Notes under the pieces: generated by a model
What the model was told of the DNA's origin: nothing
What the model saw: only the letters and a program-made list of their open reading frames with translations
Databases searched by the model: none
Assembly: GCA_018901555.1 (NCBI GenBank)
Contig: JAHIER010000028.1
Span: 1-9,800, forward strand
Source: Patescibacteria group bacterium
GTDB taxonomy: Bacteria > Patescibacteriota > Minisyncoccia > UBA9983
Length of the DNA stretch: 9,800 nucleotides
Direction of reading: 5' to 3'
Shown here: one piece after another, positions 5,373-9,800 of the stretch
Layout: each line of letters starts with the position of its first letter
Numbering within the stretch: position 1 is the stretch's first letter
Position numbers and translations under genes: made by a program

Positions 5373-6884
5373 ATGAAAAAAGAAAATCAAAATTTAATTT
5401 CCCGCTCGCCTGTTGTAGTGGTGATGGGTCACATTGATCATGGCAAATCAAAACTCCTTGATTATATTCGCAATGCCAATATTGTAGAAAAAGAAGCAGG
5501 CGGTATTACTCAACACATCGGCGCCTACGAAGCAGAGGTTAAATGCAATAAAACAGAACATGGACACAAAACTAGAAAAATAACTTTTCTTGATACGCCT
5601 GGCCATGAAGCTTTTTCGCAAATGCGTTTGCGAGGAGCTAAAGTTGCTGATGTGGCAATTTTAGTTATTGCCTCAGATGAAGGAATAAAACCACAAACAC
5701 TTGAAGCCTATGAAGCAATAAAAAGCGCCGGCATTCCTTTTATTATCGCCTTAAATAAAATGGATAAAAATAATGCTGATCCAGAGCGCGTTAAAAGTCA
5801 GCTGACAGAAAAACAAATTTTTGTTGAAGGATATGGCGGAAATATTCCCACCACAAATATTTCAGCAAAAACTGGCGATGGCGTTGAAGAACTGCTTGAT
5901 ATTGTTTTGCTTTTGACTGAGATGGAAAACTTAACAGCTAATTCTGAAGAAAGTGCCTCTGGGATAATTATTGAATCAAAACTAGGCAGTCGTAGAGGAA
6001 TTTCTGCCACCCTGCTTATTCAAAATGGAACAATAAAAAAGGGTATGTTTGTGGTTTCCGGCTGCGCCATAGCTCCAGTCAGAATATTCGAAGATTTTCA
6101 GGGCAAATCAATTGAAAGCGCAACTTTTTCCTCGCCAATTAAAATAATCGGCTTTGATAAAATGCCAGTCGTGGGATCAAAATTTGAAACATTTAATTCC
6201 AAAAAAGAAGCTGAAGGAGCAAAAACAAAGGTTAAACCTTCGGAGTTGCCGAAGGTTAAACCTTTGTCAGAAGGCGAGAAAATTATTATTCCGCTTGTTA
6301 TAAAAAGCGATGTCATGGGATCTGTTGAGGCCCTAGAATATGAAATTAAAAAATTGGAGAAAGACGAGGTTGTGCTTAACATTCTTAGAAAAGACACTGG
6401 CAAAATTACTGAAGATGATATAAAACTTGTTTCCGGCGCTAAAAATCCAATTGTTCTGGGGTTTAATGTGAGCACAGACGCTTCGGCTGAAACTTTAATT
6501 GAAAGATTTAATATTTCAATTTTTGTTTCGAATATTATTTATAAAATAAGCGAATGGCTGGAAACAGAAATTGAAAAAAGAAAACAAGAAAGCATAACTG
6601 AAAAAATTATTGGCTCAGCAAAAATTTTAAAAATTTTCAGCAAAACAAAAAATAAACAGGTTTTGGGAGGTGAAGTTTTGCAGGGAAAAATTGTTTTGGA
6701 TAAATTTTATATATTAAAAATTAAAAGGGATGACGCTGAAATCGGAGAAGGAAAAATCTTAGAGCTCCAGCATAATAAAACAGCTGTAAAAGAAGTTGAC
6801 CAAGGGAAACAATTCGGCGCCATGATTGAATCGAAAATTGAAATTGCTTCAAATGATATTATTGAAATTATTGAAAAAATATAA
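5373..6884 (+). CDS. infB: Translation initiation factor IF-2, short form
   Basis: GTPase that brings fMet-tRNA to the 30S P site and promotes subunit joining. The 503-aa product begins almost directly at the G domain, without the long variable N-terminal region of the E. coli protein. G1 is GHIDHGKS (19-26; Ser where Thr is usual), switch I is GGITQHIGAY (43-52), G3 is DTPGH (74-78), G4 is NKMD (128-131) and G5 is SAK (164-166). Domain II covers about 195-275, domain III about 301-395 (IPLVIKSDVMGSVEAL), and the C-terminal fMet-tRNA-binding domain about 405-503. A repeat-derived linker, TKVKPSELPKVKPLSEG (285-301), separates domains II and III. The start is 3 nt after the DUF4446 stop with no SD visible. 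rbfA follows after 17 nt, as in the classic infB-rbfA order. Confidence 0.95.
   Translation: MKKENQNLISRSPVVVVMGHIDHGKSKLLDYIRNANIVEKEAGGITQHIGAYEAEVKCNKTEHGHKTRKITFLDTPGHEAFSQMRLRGAKVADVAILVIASDEGIKPQTLEAYEAIKSAGIPFIIALNKMDKNNADPERVKSQLTEKQIFVEGYGGNIPTTNISAKTGDGVEELLDIVLLLTEMENLTANSEESASGIIIESKLGSRRGISATLLIQNGTIKKGMFVVSGCAIAPVRIFEDFQGKSIESATFSSPIKIIGFDKMPVVGSKFETFNSKKEAEGAKTKVKPSELPKVKPLSEGEKIIIPLVIKSDVMGSVEALEYEIKKLEKDEVVLNILRKDTGKITEDDIKLVSGAKNPIVLGFNVSTDASAETLIERFNISIFVSNIIYKISEWLETEIEKRKQESITEKIIGSAKILKIFSKTKNKQVLGGEVLQGKIVLDKFYILKIKRDDAEIGEGKILELQHNKTAVKEVDQGKQFGAMIESKIEIASNDIIEIIEKI
6225..6267. repeat. Paired AT-rich palindrome (AAAGGTTAAACCTT type) in infB
   Basis: Left arm 6225-6243 and right arm 6249-6267 are 19 nt each, complementary except at the central base of the ACAAAGGTTA core, with loop AGTTG. 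The arms start with ACAAAGGTTAAACCTT, the same core as the pheT unit at 2301-2346. The inner halves have CTTCGG...CCGAAG instead of CTTTGT. It encodes TKVKP-SEL-PKVKPL in the linker between IF-2 domains II and III. Confidence 0.85.
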
Positions 6885-6901
6885 TAAAATAAAAAACAGC
6901 C

Positions 6902-7228
6902 ATGGCATTTAGGCATGAAAAAGTCTGCTCCCTTTTGCAAAATCTCAGCGCTTCTTTTATTAGCCGGGAATTCATAGGCAAACCAGGTATTCTAATTTCT
7001 GTAACTAAAATTGAAATATCCAAGGACTTTAAAAAATCAACTGTTTTTGTCAGTATTTTCCCAGAAGAAAAAGAAAAAGAAATATTGAAATCTTTAAAAA
7101 GACGGTTAAGTGATTTAAGAGATTATGTAAAATCAAATGCCAAAATGAAATTTTTGCCATTCTTTGAAATCAAAACAGACCAAGGCGAAAAAAGAAGACA
7201 AAAAATAGAAGAACTTTTAAAAAAATAA
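6902..7228 (+). CDS. rbfA: Ribosome-binding factor A
   Basis: A small KH-fold factor for late 30S maturation that binds near the 16S 5' helix. The 108-aa length is normal. The N-terminus (MAFRHEKVCSLLQNLSASFI) matches the family's opening helix. The diagnostic strand-helix core is ILISVTKIEISKDFKKSTVF (30-49), then VSIFPEE and a helix LKSLKRRLSDLRDYV. A C-terminal portion, FLPFFEIKTDQGEKRRQKIEELL, corresponds to the usual P-x-L-x-F...IDxLL ending. It lies directly after infB as in many bacteria, with tRNA-Cys 4 nt after its stop, so the tRNA cluster is probably processed from the same transcript. There is no clear SD. Confidence 0.9.
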   Translation: MAFRHEKVCSLLQNLSASFISREFIGKPGILISVTKIEISKDFKKSTVFVSIFPEEKEKEILKSLKRRLSDLRDYVKSNAKMKFLPFFEIKTDQGEKRRQKIEELLKK

Positions 7229-7232
7229 TTTT

Positions 7233-7304
7233 GGCCTGGTAGCCAAGTGGTAAGGCAAGAGTCTGCAAAACTCTTATACGCGAGTTCAATTCTCGCCCAG
7301 GCCT
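7233..7304 (+). tRNA. tRNA-Cys (GCA)
   Basis: 72 nt. Acceptor GGCCTGG/CCAGGCC (7233-7239, 7297-7303) with discriminator T73, the base expected for Cys. Anticodon stem AGAGT/ACTCT with loop CTGCAAA (anticodon GCA); T-arm GCGAG-TTCAATT-CTCGC. CCA is not encoded. It begins 4 nt after the rbfA stop. Confidence 0.95.
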
Positions 7305-7309
7305 TGGTT

Positions 7310-7390
7310 GCCCGAGTGGCGGAATGGTATACGCGCACGACTTAAAATCGTGTCTCGAAAGGGATGTGGGTTCAAATCCCACCTCGGGCA
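7310..7390 (+). tRNA. tRNA-Leu (UAA)
   Basis: 81 nt, class II. Acceptor GCCCGAG/CTCGGGC, discriminator A at 7390. Anticodon stem ACGA/TCGT with loop CTTAAAA (anticodon TAA), a long variable arm (GTCTCGAAAGGGAT region), and T-arm GTGGG-TTCAAAT-CCCAC. CCA is not encoded. It is 5 nt from tRNA-Cys. Confidence 0.95.
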
Positions 7391-7411
7391 TTAATTATAT
7401 TTTATAAAAAT

Positions 7412-7484
7412 CCGCCCTTAGCTCAGTTGGTAGAGCTGCTCCCTCTTAAGGAGAAGGTCGGGGGTTCGAATCCCTCAGGGCGGA
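7412..7484 (+). tRNA. tRNA-Lys (CUU)
   Basis: 73 nt. Acceptor CCGCCCT/AGGGCGG (7412-7418, 7477-7483), discriminator A 7484, T8-A9-G10 in the standard position. Anticodon loop CTCTTAA gives CTT. Anticodon stem GCTCC/GGAGA has a G27-A43 mismatch at its base. T-arm GGGGG-TTCGAAT-CCCTC. CCA is not encoded. Confidence 0.93.
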
Positions 7485-7489
7485 CATTC

Positions 7490-7532
7490 GCCGAGGTCCT
7501 GCCTGCCGGCAGGCAGGGGTGAAATTGGCAGA
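7490..7532 (+). pseudogene. tRNA-Leu 5' fragment split by the GC-rich palindrome
   Basis: GCCGAGGT (7490-7497) followed after the palindrome by GGTGAAATTGGCAGA (7518-7532). Removing the 20-bp palindrome joins these into what reads as tRNA-Leu positions 1 to about 21: acceptor strand, T8, G9, and D-arm with GG at 18-19. It resembles the intact tRNA-Leu(UAG) D-arm (GGAATTGGCAGA). No anticodon, T-arm or 3' acceptor follows, so it cannot make a tRNA. GAGGT also precedes the pheT palindrome, so part of the left half could belong to the element instead. Confidence 0.5.
7493..7517. repeat. GC-rich palindromic repeat, copy 2, in the tRNA cluster
   Basis: Perfect 20-bp palindrome CCTGCCTGCCGGCAGGCAGG at 7498-7517, preceded by GAGGT. 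It is the same element as 1133-1157 (24 of 25 identical). This copy keeps the symmetric GCCGGC centre, so it is closer to the presumed consensus. Confidence 0.9.
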
Positions 7533-7551
7533 TTTACCCCGTATTAATTTT

Positions 7552-7635
7552 GCCGGAGTGATGGAATTGGCAGACATACAGCGTTTAGAGCGCTGTGAGC
7601 ATAAGCTCATGAGAGTTCAAGTCTCTCCTCCGGCA
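7552..7635 (+). tRNA. tRNA-Leu (UAG)
   Basis: 84 nt, class II. Acceptor GCCGGAG/CTCCGGC (7552-7558, 7628-7634), discriminator A 7635. Anticodon stem CAGCG/CGCTG with loop TTTAGAG (anticodon TAG). Variable arm GAGC-ATAA-GCTC, T-arm GAGAG-TTCAAGT-CTCTC. CCA is not encoded. Confidence 0.95.
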
Positions 7636-7669
7636 TAGGCAAAATTTAGTACAGGGCGCGCTGGGTTTA

Positions 7670-7678
7670 TGTTAAAAT
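7670..7678 (+). promoter_or_regulatory. Extended -10 upstream of tRNA-Gly
   Basis: TGTTAAAAT, with predicted start about 7685, 2 nt before the tRNA-Gly 5' end. The 13-nt TTTATGTTAAAAT is identical to the gyrB promoter region. No convincing -35. It would let tRNA-Gly be transcribed apart from the upstream operon. Confidence 0.4.
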
Positions 7679-7686
7679 TAAATAAT

Positions 7687-7757
7687 GCGGTCATAGTTTA
7701 GTGGTATGACACGTCCTTGCCAAGGATGAGACGGGGGTTCGATTCCCCCTGACCGCA
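7687..7757 (+). tRNA. tRNA-Gly (GCC)
   Basis: 71 nt. Acceptor GCGGTCA/TGACCGC (7687-7693, 7750-7756), discriminator A 7757. Anticodon loop TTGCCAA gives GCC; T-arm GGGGG-TTCGATT-CCCCC. CCA is not encoded. Its last 18 nt plus 2 flanking bases recur exactly at 8073-8092. Confidence 0.95.
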
Positions 7758-7759
7758 TA
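7740..7759 (+). repeat. 20-bp direct repeat, left copy (tRNA-Gly 3' end)
   Basis: CGATTCCCCCTGACCGCATA, spanning the T-loop to the base after the discriminator of tRNA-Gly. Identical to 8073-8092, 333 bp downstream, in the same orientation. Bases on both sides differ (T/G before, A/T after), so the exact repeat is 20 bp. Confidence 0.95.
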
Positions 7760-7765
7760 ATAAAA

Positions 7766-8029
7766 ATGTTTGTTTATATTCTTAAAAGTTTAAAAGATTT
7801 AAAAACTTATACTGGTTTTTCTCTGGATGTTGGGAAAAGGATTAAAGAACATAATCAAGGAAAGGTTGATGCCACAAAACATCGCAGGCCTTTCGTTTTG
7901 TTGTATAAAGAAAACTGCTTTGATTTAAAAGAAGCCAAAAAACGAGAAAAATACTGGAAAAGTGGAGCTGGCAGAAGAAAACTAAAACAATTTTTTAAAA
8001 ACGGGTTCCCGCTCATTCAGAATGAATGA
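7766..8029 (+). CDS. Small GIY-YIG domain nuclease-like protein
   Basis: An 87-aa single-domain GIY-YIG protein of the UvrC N-terminal/UPF0213 type. The first motif is FVYIL (2-6), with YTG (15-17) as the YIG element. Conserved Arg R25 lies in DVGKRIKEHN (21-30), followed by ATKHRRPFVLLYKEN (36-50). The proposed catalytic Glu is E61 in KKREKYWKSGAGRRKL. All elements are present, so it may be catalytically competent; substrate is unknown. It starts 8 nt after tRNA-Gly with no SD, and ends in TGA within a hairpin. The last residues (NGFPLIQNE) are read from the hairpin arm rather than the domain. Its position between duplicated tRNA ends suggests it may be part of a small mobile unit. Confidence 0.85.
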   Translation: MFVYILKSLKDLKTYTGFSLDVGKRIKEHNQGKVDATKHRRPFVLLYKENCFDLKEAKKREKYWKSGAGRRKLKQFFKNGFPLIQNE

Positions 8030-8032
8030 GCG
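8010..8032. repeat. Hairpin at the 3' end of the GIY-YIG gene
   Basis: CGCTCATTC-AGAAT-GAATGAGCG: 9-bp perfect arms and a 5-nt loop, containing the stop codon. No T-run follows, so it is not a typical intrinsic terminator. GCGAG-G-CTCGC (8030-8040) continues directly. Confidence 0.7.
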
Positions 8033-8041
8033 AGGCTCGCC

Positions 8042-8066
8042 CGTCTCGCCCATGCAAGGGCGGACG
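8042..8066. repeat. Second GC-rich hairpin in the insert tail
   Basis: CGTC-t-CGCCC (8042-8051) pairs with GGGCGGACG (8058-8066) around ATGCAA. This gives a 9-bp stem with one bulged T. Base composition is far from the AT-rich surroundings. Confidence 0.6.
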
Positions 8067-8072
8067 TGGCGG

Positions 8073-8092
8073 CGATTCCCCCTGACCGCATA
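8073..8092 (+). repeat. 20-bp direct repeat, right copy (duplicated tRNA-Gly 3' end)
   Basis: CGATTCCCCCTGACCGCATA again. The 11 nt to its left (GACGTGGCGG region) still partly match the tRNA-Gly T-stem but no longer pair with CCCCC. It is not a tRNA gene. The consensus -35 TTGACA begins at the very next base. Confidence 0.95.
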
Positions 8093-8121
8093 TTGACATC
8101 AATCTAAAAAACTGCTATAAT
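8093..8121 (+). promoter_or_regulatory. Consensus sigma70-type promoter of the SPFH operon
   Basis: TTGACA (8093-8098), a 17-nt spacer, then TATAAT (8116-8121): both hexamers and spacing are perfect. An 18-bp inverted repeat CTGCTA-TAATTT-TAGCAG (8112-8129) covers the -10 and start region, and could be an operator. The leader then contains ATTTTCC-CTTT-GGAAAAT (8131-8148), a 7-bp hairpin, before the ribosome site. Confidence 0.85.
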
Positions 8122-8176
8122 TTTAGCAGAATTTTCCCTTTGGAAAATATGGTTATCTTTAATAACTAAATAAAAA

Positions 8177-8182
8177 AGGAGG
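8177..8182 (+). promoter_or_regulatory. Shine-Dalgarno AGGAGG for the SPFH gene
   Basis: Full AGGAGG, 5 nt before the ATG at 8188. It stands out because most other genes in the window have no visible SD. It fixes the start. Confidence 0.9.
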
Positions 8183-8187
8183 ATGAA

Positions 8188-9189
8188 ATGAAAGAATTTT
8201 TAATGGGCGTAGAAATCGGAGCAATCTTTTTGGTTTTTGCCGGAATTATTGCCGGCGTTATCGCAGCAATATATACCCTCGCAAAACATGACTTATTTTG
8301 GACCTTTACCGAAGAAGGTACTGCCCGAGCTATTATGAAATTTGACGGGTTTCATAAATTTGTTATGCAATATGAAAACTGCAAATTGGATGAAAAAACT
8401 TGGGACATTAGCATTTGTGGACCAGATGAATCAAAAAAACGCAGTTTATTCGGCGGTTTGAAATGGGTCGGAATACCAGGAATTAAATCTGTTTACAAGT
8501 ATCGCTTTACATGGGCGACAGTCAAAGCGCAAAAAGAAGAGAGAGAACAAGTGGAACGCAGAACGGAAACGATTAAGCATATCTTCGTAAAAGATTATGT
8601 GTATCTCGGAGAAATAAAAGGCGCAGAAACAAAAAGCTTGGTGCCATTGGATATTGATTTCCTTATAACTACACGAGTTGTAAATCCCTATAAATCTCTT
8701 TTTCGAGTACATGATTGGGTTAATGTTATAACAAGCAGGATAGAAGCTTATTTTCGCCAATTTGTTTCTCTTCTTGAATATGAAGAACTTATTTCCAGAA
8801 AACAACAGATGAATGGTGAAATCATGCAAGCACTAGAACAAACAGGAATGTTGGGAGATGAGGGTAAGTTTTTGGTTGACTATGGTATTAGAGTAAAAAA
8901 TATTGAAATGCGCGATATTGAACCCGTTGGAGAAAATAAGAAGATCATTCAAGAAGCTGCGACTAAAAAATGGGTTGCAAGCAAACAATACGACCAAATA
9001 TTAACATTAGCCGATGCTGAAGTTGAAAGGATTGATCGCGTATACAATAAAATAAAAAAACTTGGTGATGAAGGCCTTGCTATTCGCACCCTTGAAAGCA
9101 TTGATAAGGCTGGCGAAAAACAAGGAAACTGGATAATACCAGTTGGATCTCTTAAAGATGTAGTTCAAGGATTTTTAGGCAAGAAATAG
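8188..9189 (+). CDS. SPFH/band-7 (prohibitin-like) membrane protein
   Basis: A 333-aa protein with one N-terminal membrane segment (about 5-32, IGAIFLVFAGIIAGVIAAIY). A long soluble domain follows with the SPFH/band-7 pattern: a beta-rich stretch including VPLDIDFLITTRVVNPYKSLF, then DYGIRVKNIEMRDIEP (about 229-244), equivalent to the family's 'GI.V..v.I.di..p' segment. A helical, charged C-terminal part (about 245-310) is likely to oligomerise. Such proteins form ring or cage scaffolds in membranes, often with proteases or fusion-prone partners; the partner here is not evident. It has its own consensus promoter and SD, and is followed after 9 nt by a two-TM protein, so the pair is an operon. 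The family call rests on motif pattern, not an alignment. Confidence 0.75.
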   Translation: MKEFLMGVEIGAIFLVFAGIIAGVIAAIYTLAKHDLFWTFTEEGTARAIMKFDGFHKFVMQYENCKLDEKTWDISICGPDESKKRSLFGGLKWVGIPGIKSVYKYRFTWATVKAQKEEREQVERRTETIKHIFVKDYVYLGEIKGAETKSLVPLDIDFLITTRVVNPYKSLFRVHDWVNVITSRIEAYFRQFVSLLEYEELISRKQQMNGEIMQALEQTGMLGDEGKFLVDYGIRVKNIEMRDIEPVGENKKIIQEAATKKWVASKQYDQILTLADAEVERIDRVYNKIKKLGDEGLAIRTLESIDKAGEKQGNWIIPVGSLKDVVQGFLGKK

Positions 9190-9193
9190 GAGG
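9188..9193 (+). promoter_or_regulatory. Shine-Dalgarno AGGAGG for the downstream gene, overlapping the SPFH stop
   Basis: AGGAGG shares its first two bases with the TAG stop of the SPFH gene and lies 5 nt before the next ATG. This overlap suggests coupled translation. Confidence 0.85.
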
Positions 9194-9198
9194 AATTA

Positions 9199-9780
9199 AT
9201 GGAAATTCTTAAAATAGTAGGCGGATTCTTAGCTATAATTGTTTTTCTTATTGCAATCGTTTTAATAATCATAGCGATTGCCAAAGGAAAAATAAAAAAT
9301 CCACTTGCATCAAACGGAGACAACAAAACCAAAACTACTGTCACTGCCACAAAAAAATCCTTTCCATGGAAAACAATTATTTTTTTAATAATTGTTTTCG
9401 GAATAGGATGGTTTGTATATCCTTATATCCCTGAATACAAACATGAACGATATCAAGCGCCATCTCATATCTCTCCATGGAATTCTATGGATGTCTGCCC
9501 TGGAGCTAAACATGATTTCTCGCATGAACAACTGCCAATGGAAAAAGAAATTGAATTCAAGAAAACTTGCGCTGTGCAAGTTATTCTTCCTCCTTTTGCT
9601 GATTTTAGAACGGATCCCACGGTTGATATGGAAATTATTTTCAAAGATAATGCTAAATTCATTGACGGGCCAAATAAAACGCCCGACTATGGAAAAGGCA
9701 TTAAAAGAAATATTTTTAGAGCGCGCGGATTGGAAGAATCCGGCATTCTAAAGATATCGGCTGAAAAAGCCAGAGAATAG
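9199..9780 (+). CDS. Two-TM membrane protein of unknown function, SPFH partner
   Basis: A 193-aa protein I do not recognise. TM1 is about 5-28 (very Ile/Val-rich), and a short polar linker (29-56, Thr/Lys/Asn-rich) leads to TM2 at about 58-77. A soluble C-terminal region of about 115 residues follows, with two cysteines (C100, C124) that could pair if it faces outward. An Asp-rich stretch ADFRTDPTVDMEIIF is followed by a short Gly/Lys loop. No catalytic motif is visible. It follows the SPFH gene by 9 nt with a perfect SD, so the two are probably co-expressed and may act in one membrane complex. It ends in TAG 20 nt before the window edge. Confidence 0.8.
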   Translation: MEILKIVGGFLAIIVFLIAIVLIIIAIAKGKIKNPLASNGDNKTKTTVTATKKSFPWKTIIFLIIVFGIGWFVYPYIPEYKHERYQAPSHISPWNSMDVCPGAKHDFSHEQLPMEKEIEFKKTCAVQVILPPFADFRTDPTVDMEIIFKDNAKFIDGPNKTPDYGKGIKRNIFRARGLEESGILKISAEKARE

Positions 9781-9800
9781 TTCTTTAAACGCAAAGCCCC

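Larger units (their letters stand above)
7760..8092 (+). mobile_element. Putative 333-bp GIY-YIG insertion at the tRNA-Gly 3' end
   Basis: One copy of the 20-bp tRNA-Gly end at each boundary encloses a single small nuclease ORF and a hairpin-rich tail. Removing 333 bp leaves an intact tRNA-Gly followed directly by the TTGACA of the next gene's promoter. This is the layout expected of an insertion that rebuilt the tRNA it entered. No integrase is present. The element call is inference from structure; the direct repeat itself is seen. Confidence 0.5.

Noticed and set aside
7411..7484. tRNA-Lys starting at T7411
   Set aside because: TCCGCCC/GGGCGGA also pairs, but T8-A9-G10 and the discriminator only fall in place if the acceptor starts at C7412.
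7516..7540. Intrinsic terminator between tRNA-Lys and tRNA-Leu(UAG)
   Set aside because: GGGGT-g-AAAT pairs with ATTT-ACCCC, but the stem has a bulge, the following bases are GTATTAATTTT rather than a T-run, and the sequence is better explained as the D-arm part of a tRNA-Leu fragment.
4923..8029. Alternative genetic code with UGA read as glycine (as in Gracilibacteria/Absconditabacteria)
   Set aside because: DUF4446 and GIY-YIG both end at TGA at normal family length, and no in-frame TGA is needed in any conserved domain.
1133..8066. The palindromes as a CRISPR array
   Set aside because: Copies are kilobases apart, of three or more unrelated types, without regular spacers and mostly within coding frames.
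8073..8092. A second tRNA-Gly gene
   Set aside because: Only the T-loop to 3' end is present. The 5' side does not form a T-stem with CCCCC, and there is no anticodon arm or 5' acceptor strand.
7687..8092. Group I intron carrying the GIY-YIG gene inside tRNA-Gly
   Set aside because: The upstream tRNA is complete and uninterrupted, and the right copy is a 20-bp duplication, not the continuation of a split tRNA. There is also little room for intron core structure in 333 bp.
9413..9751. An open frame in another phase within the last gene
   Set aside because: It overlaps the SD-led two-TM protein completely, lacks its own ribosome site and reads as a phase shadow.

Overview
The window looks like a piece of an AT-rich, streamlined bacterial chromosome, most likely from the Candidate Phyla Radiation (Patescibacteria, Parcubacteria-like). 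The reasons are inferential. Translation genes are tightly packed and shortened: PheS lacks its N-terminal arm, PheT lacks the OB-fold and IF-2 starts at the G domain. The CDS promoter spacing implies very short or absent leaders. tRNAs do not encode CCA. Short GC-rich palindromes sit inside coding regions. TGA acts as a stop at the end of two genes of normal family length, so the standard bacterial code fits.

Layout. Minus strand, right to left: a family 2 membrane glycosyltransferase (3330-4883), pheS (2587-3321) and pheT (230-2584) form one tight group. Downstream of it the first 57 codons of gyrB (1-173) run off the left edge. A 39-nt divergent intergenic region (4884-4922) holds overlapping promoters. 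On the plus strand follow a DUF4446 protein, infB and rbfA, then five tRNA genes (Cys-GCA, Leu-UAA, Lys-CUU, Leu-UAG, Gly-GCC) that start 4 nt after rbfA. A small GIY-YIG nuclease ORF comes next, bracketed by an exact 20-bp duplication of the tRNA-Gly 3' end. A consensus sigma70-type promoter then drives a two-gene membrane operon: an SPFH/band-7-like protein and a two-TM protein of unknown function.

The functional theme is protein synthesis: phenylalanyl-tRNA synthetase, initiation factor 2, 30S maturation factor RbfA and tRNAs. Gyrase, a membrane glycosyltransferase and a membrane-scaffold-like operon accompany it.

The most striking feature is in pheT. A complete NlpC/P60 (C40) cysteine-peptidase domain, with Cys-His-His all present, is inserted in frame into the B5 domain of the synthetase beta subunit. 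A GC-rich palindrome lies exactly at the exit seam. The same gene carries two further unrelated palindromic in-frame insertions. A second copy of the seam palindrome splits what looks like a tRNA-Leu 5' fragment, and a paired AT-rich palindrome in pheT has a counterpart in an infB interdomain linker. The window therefore records several independent small-element insertions into essential translation genes.
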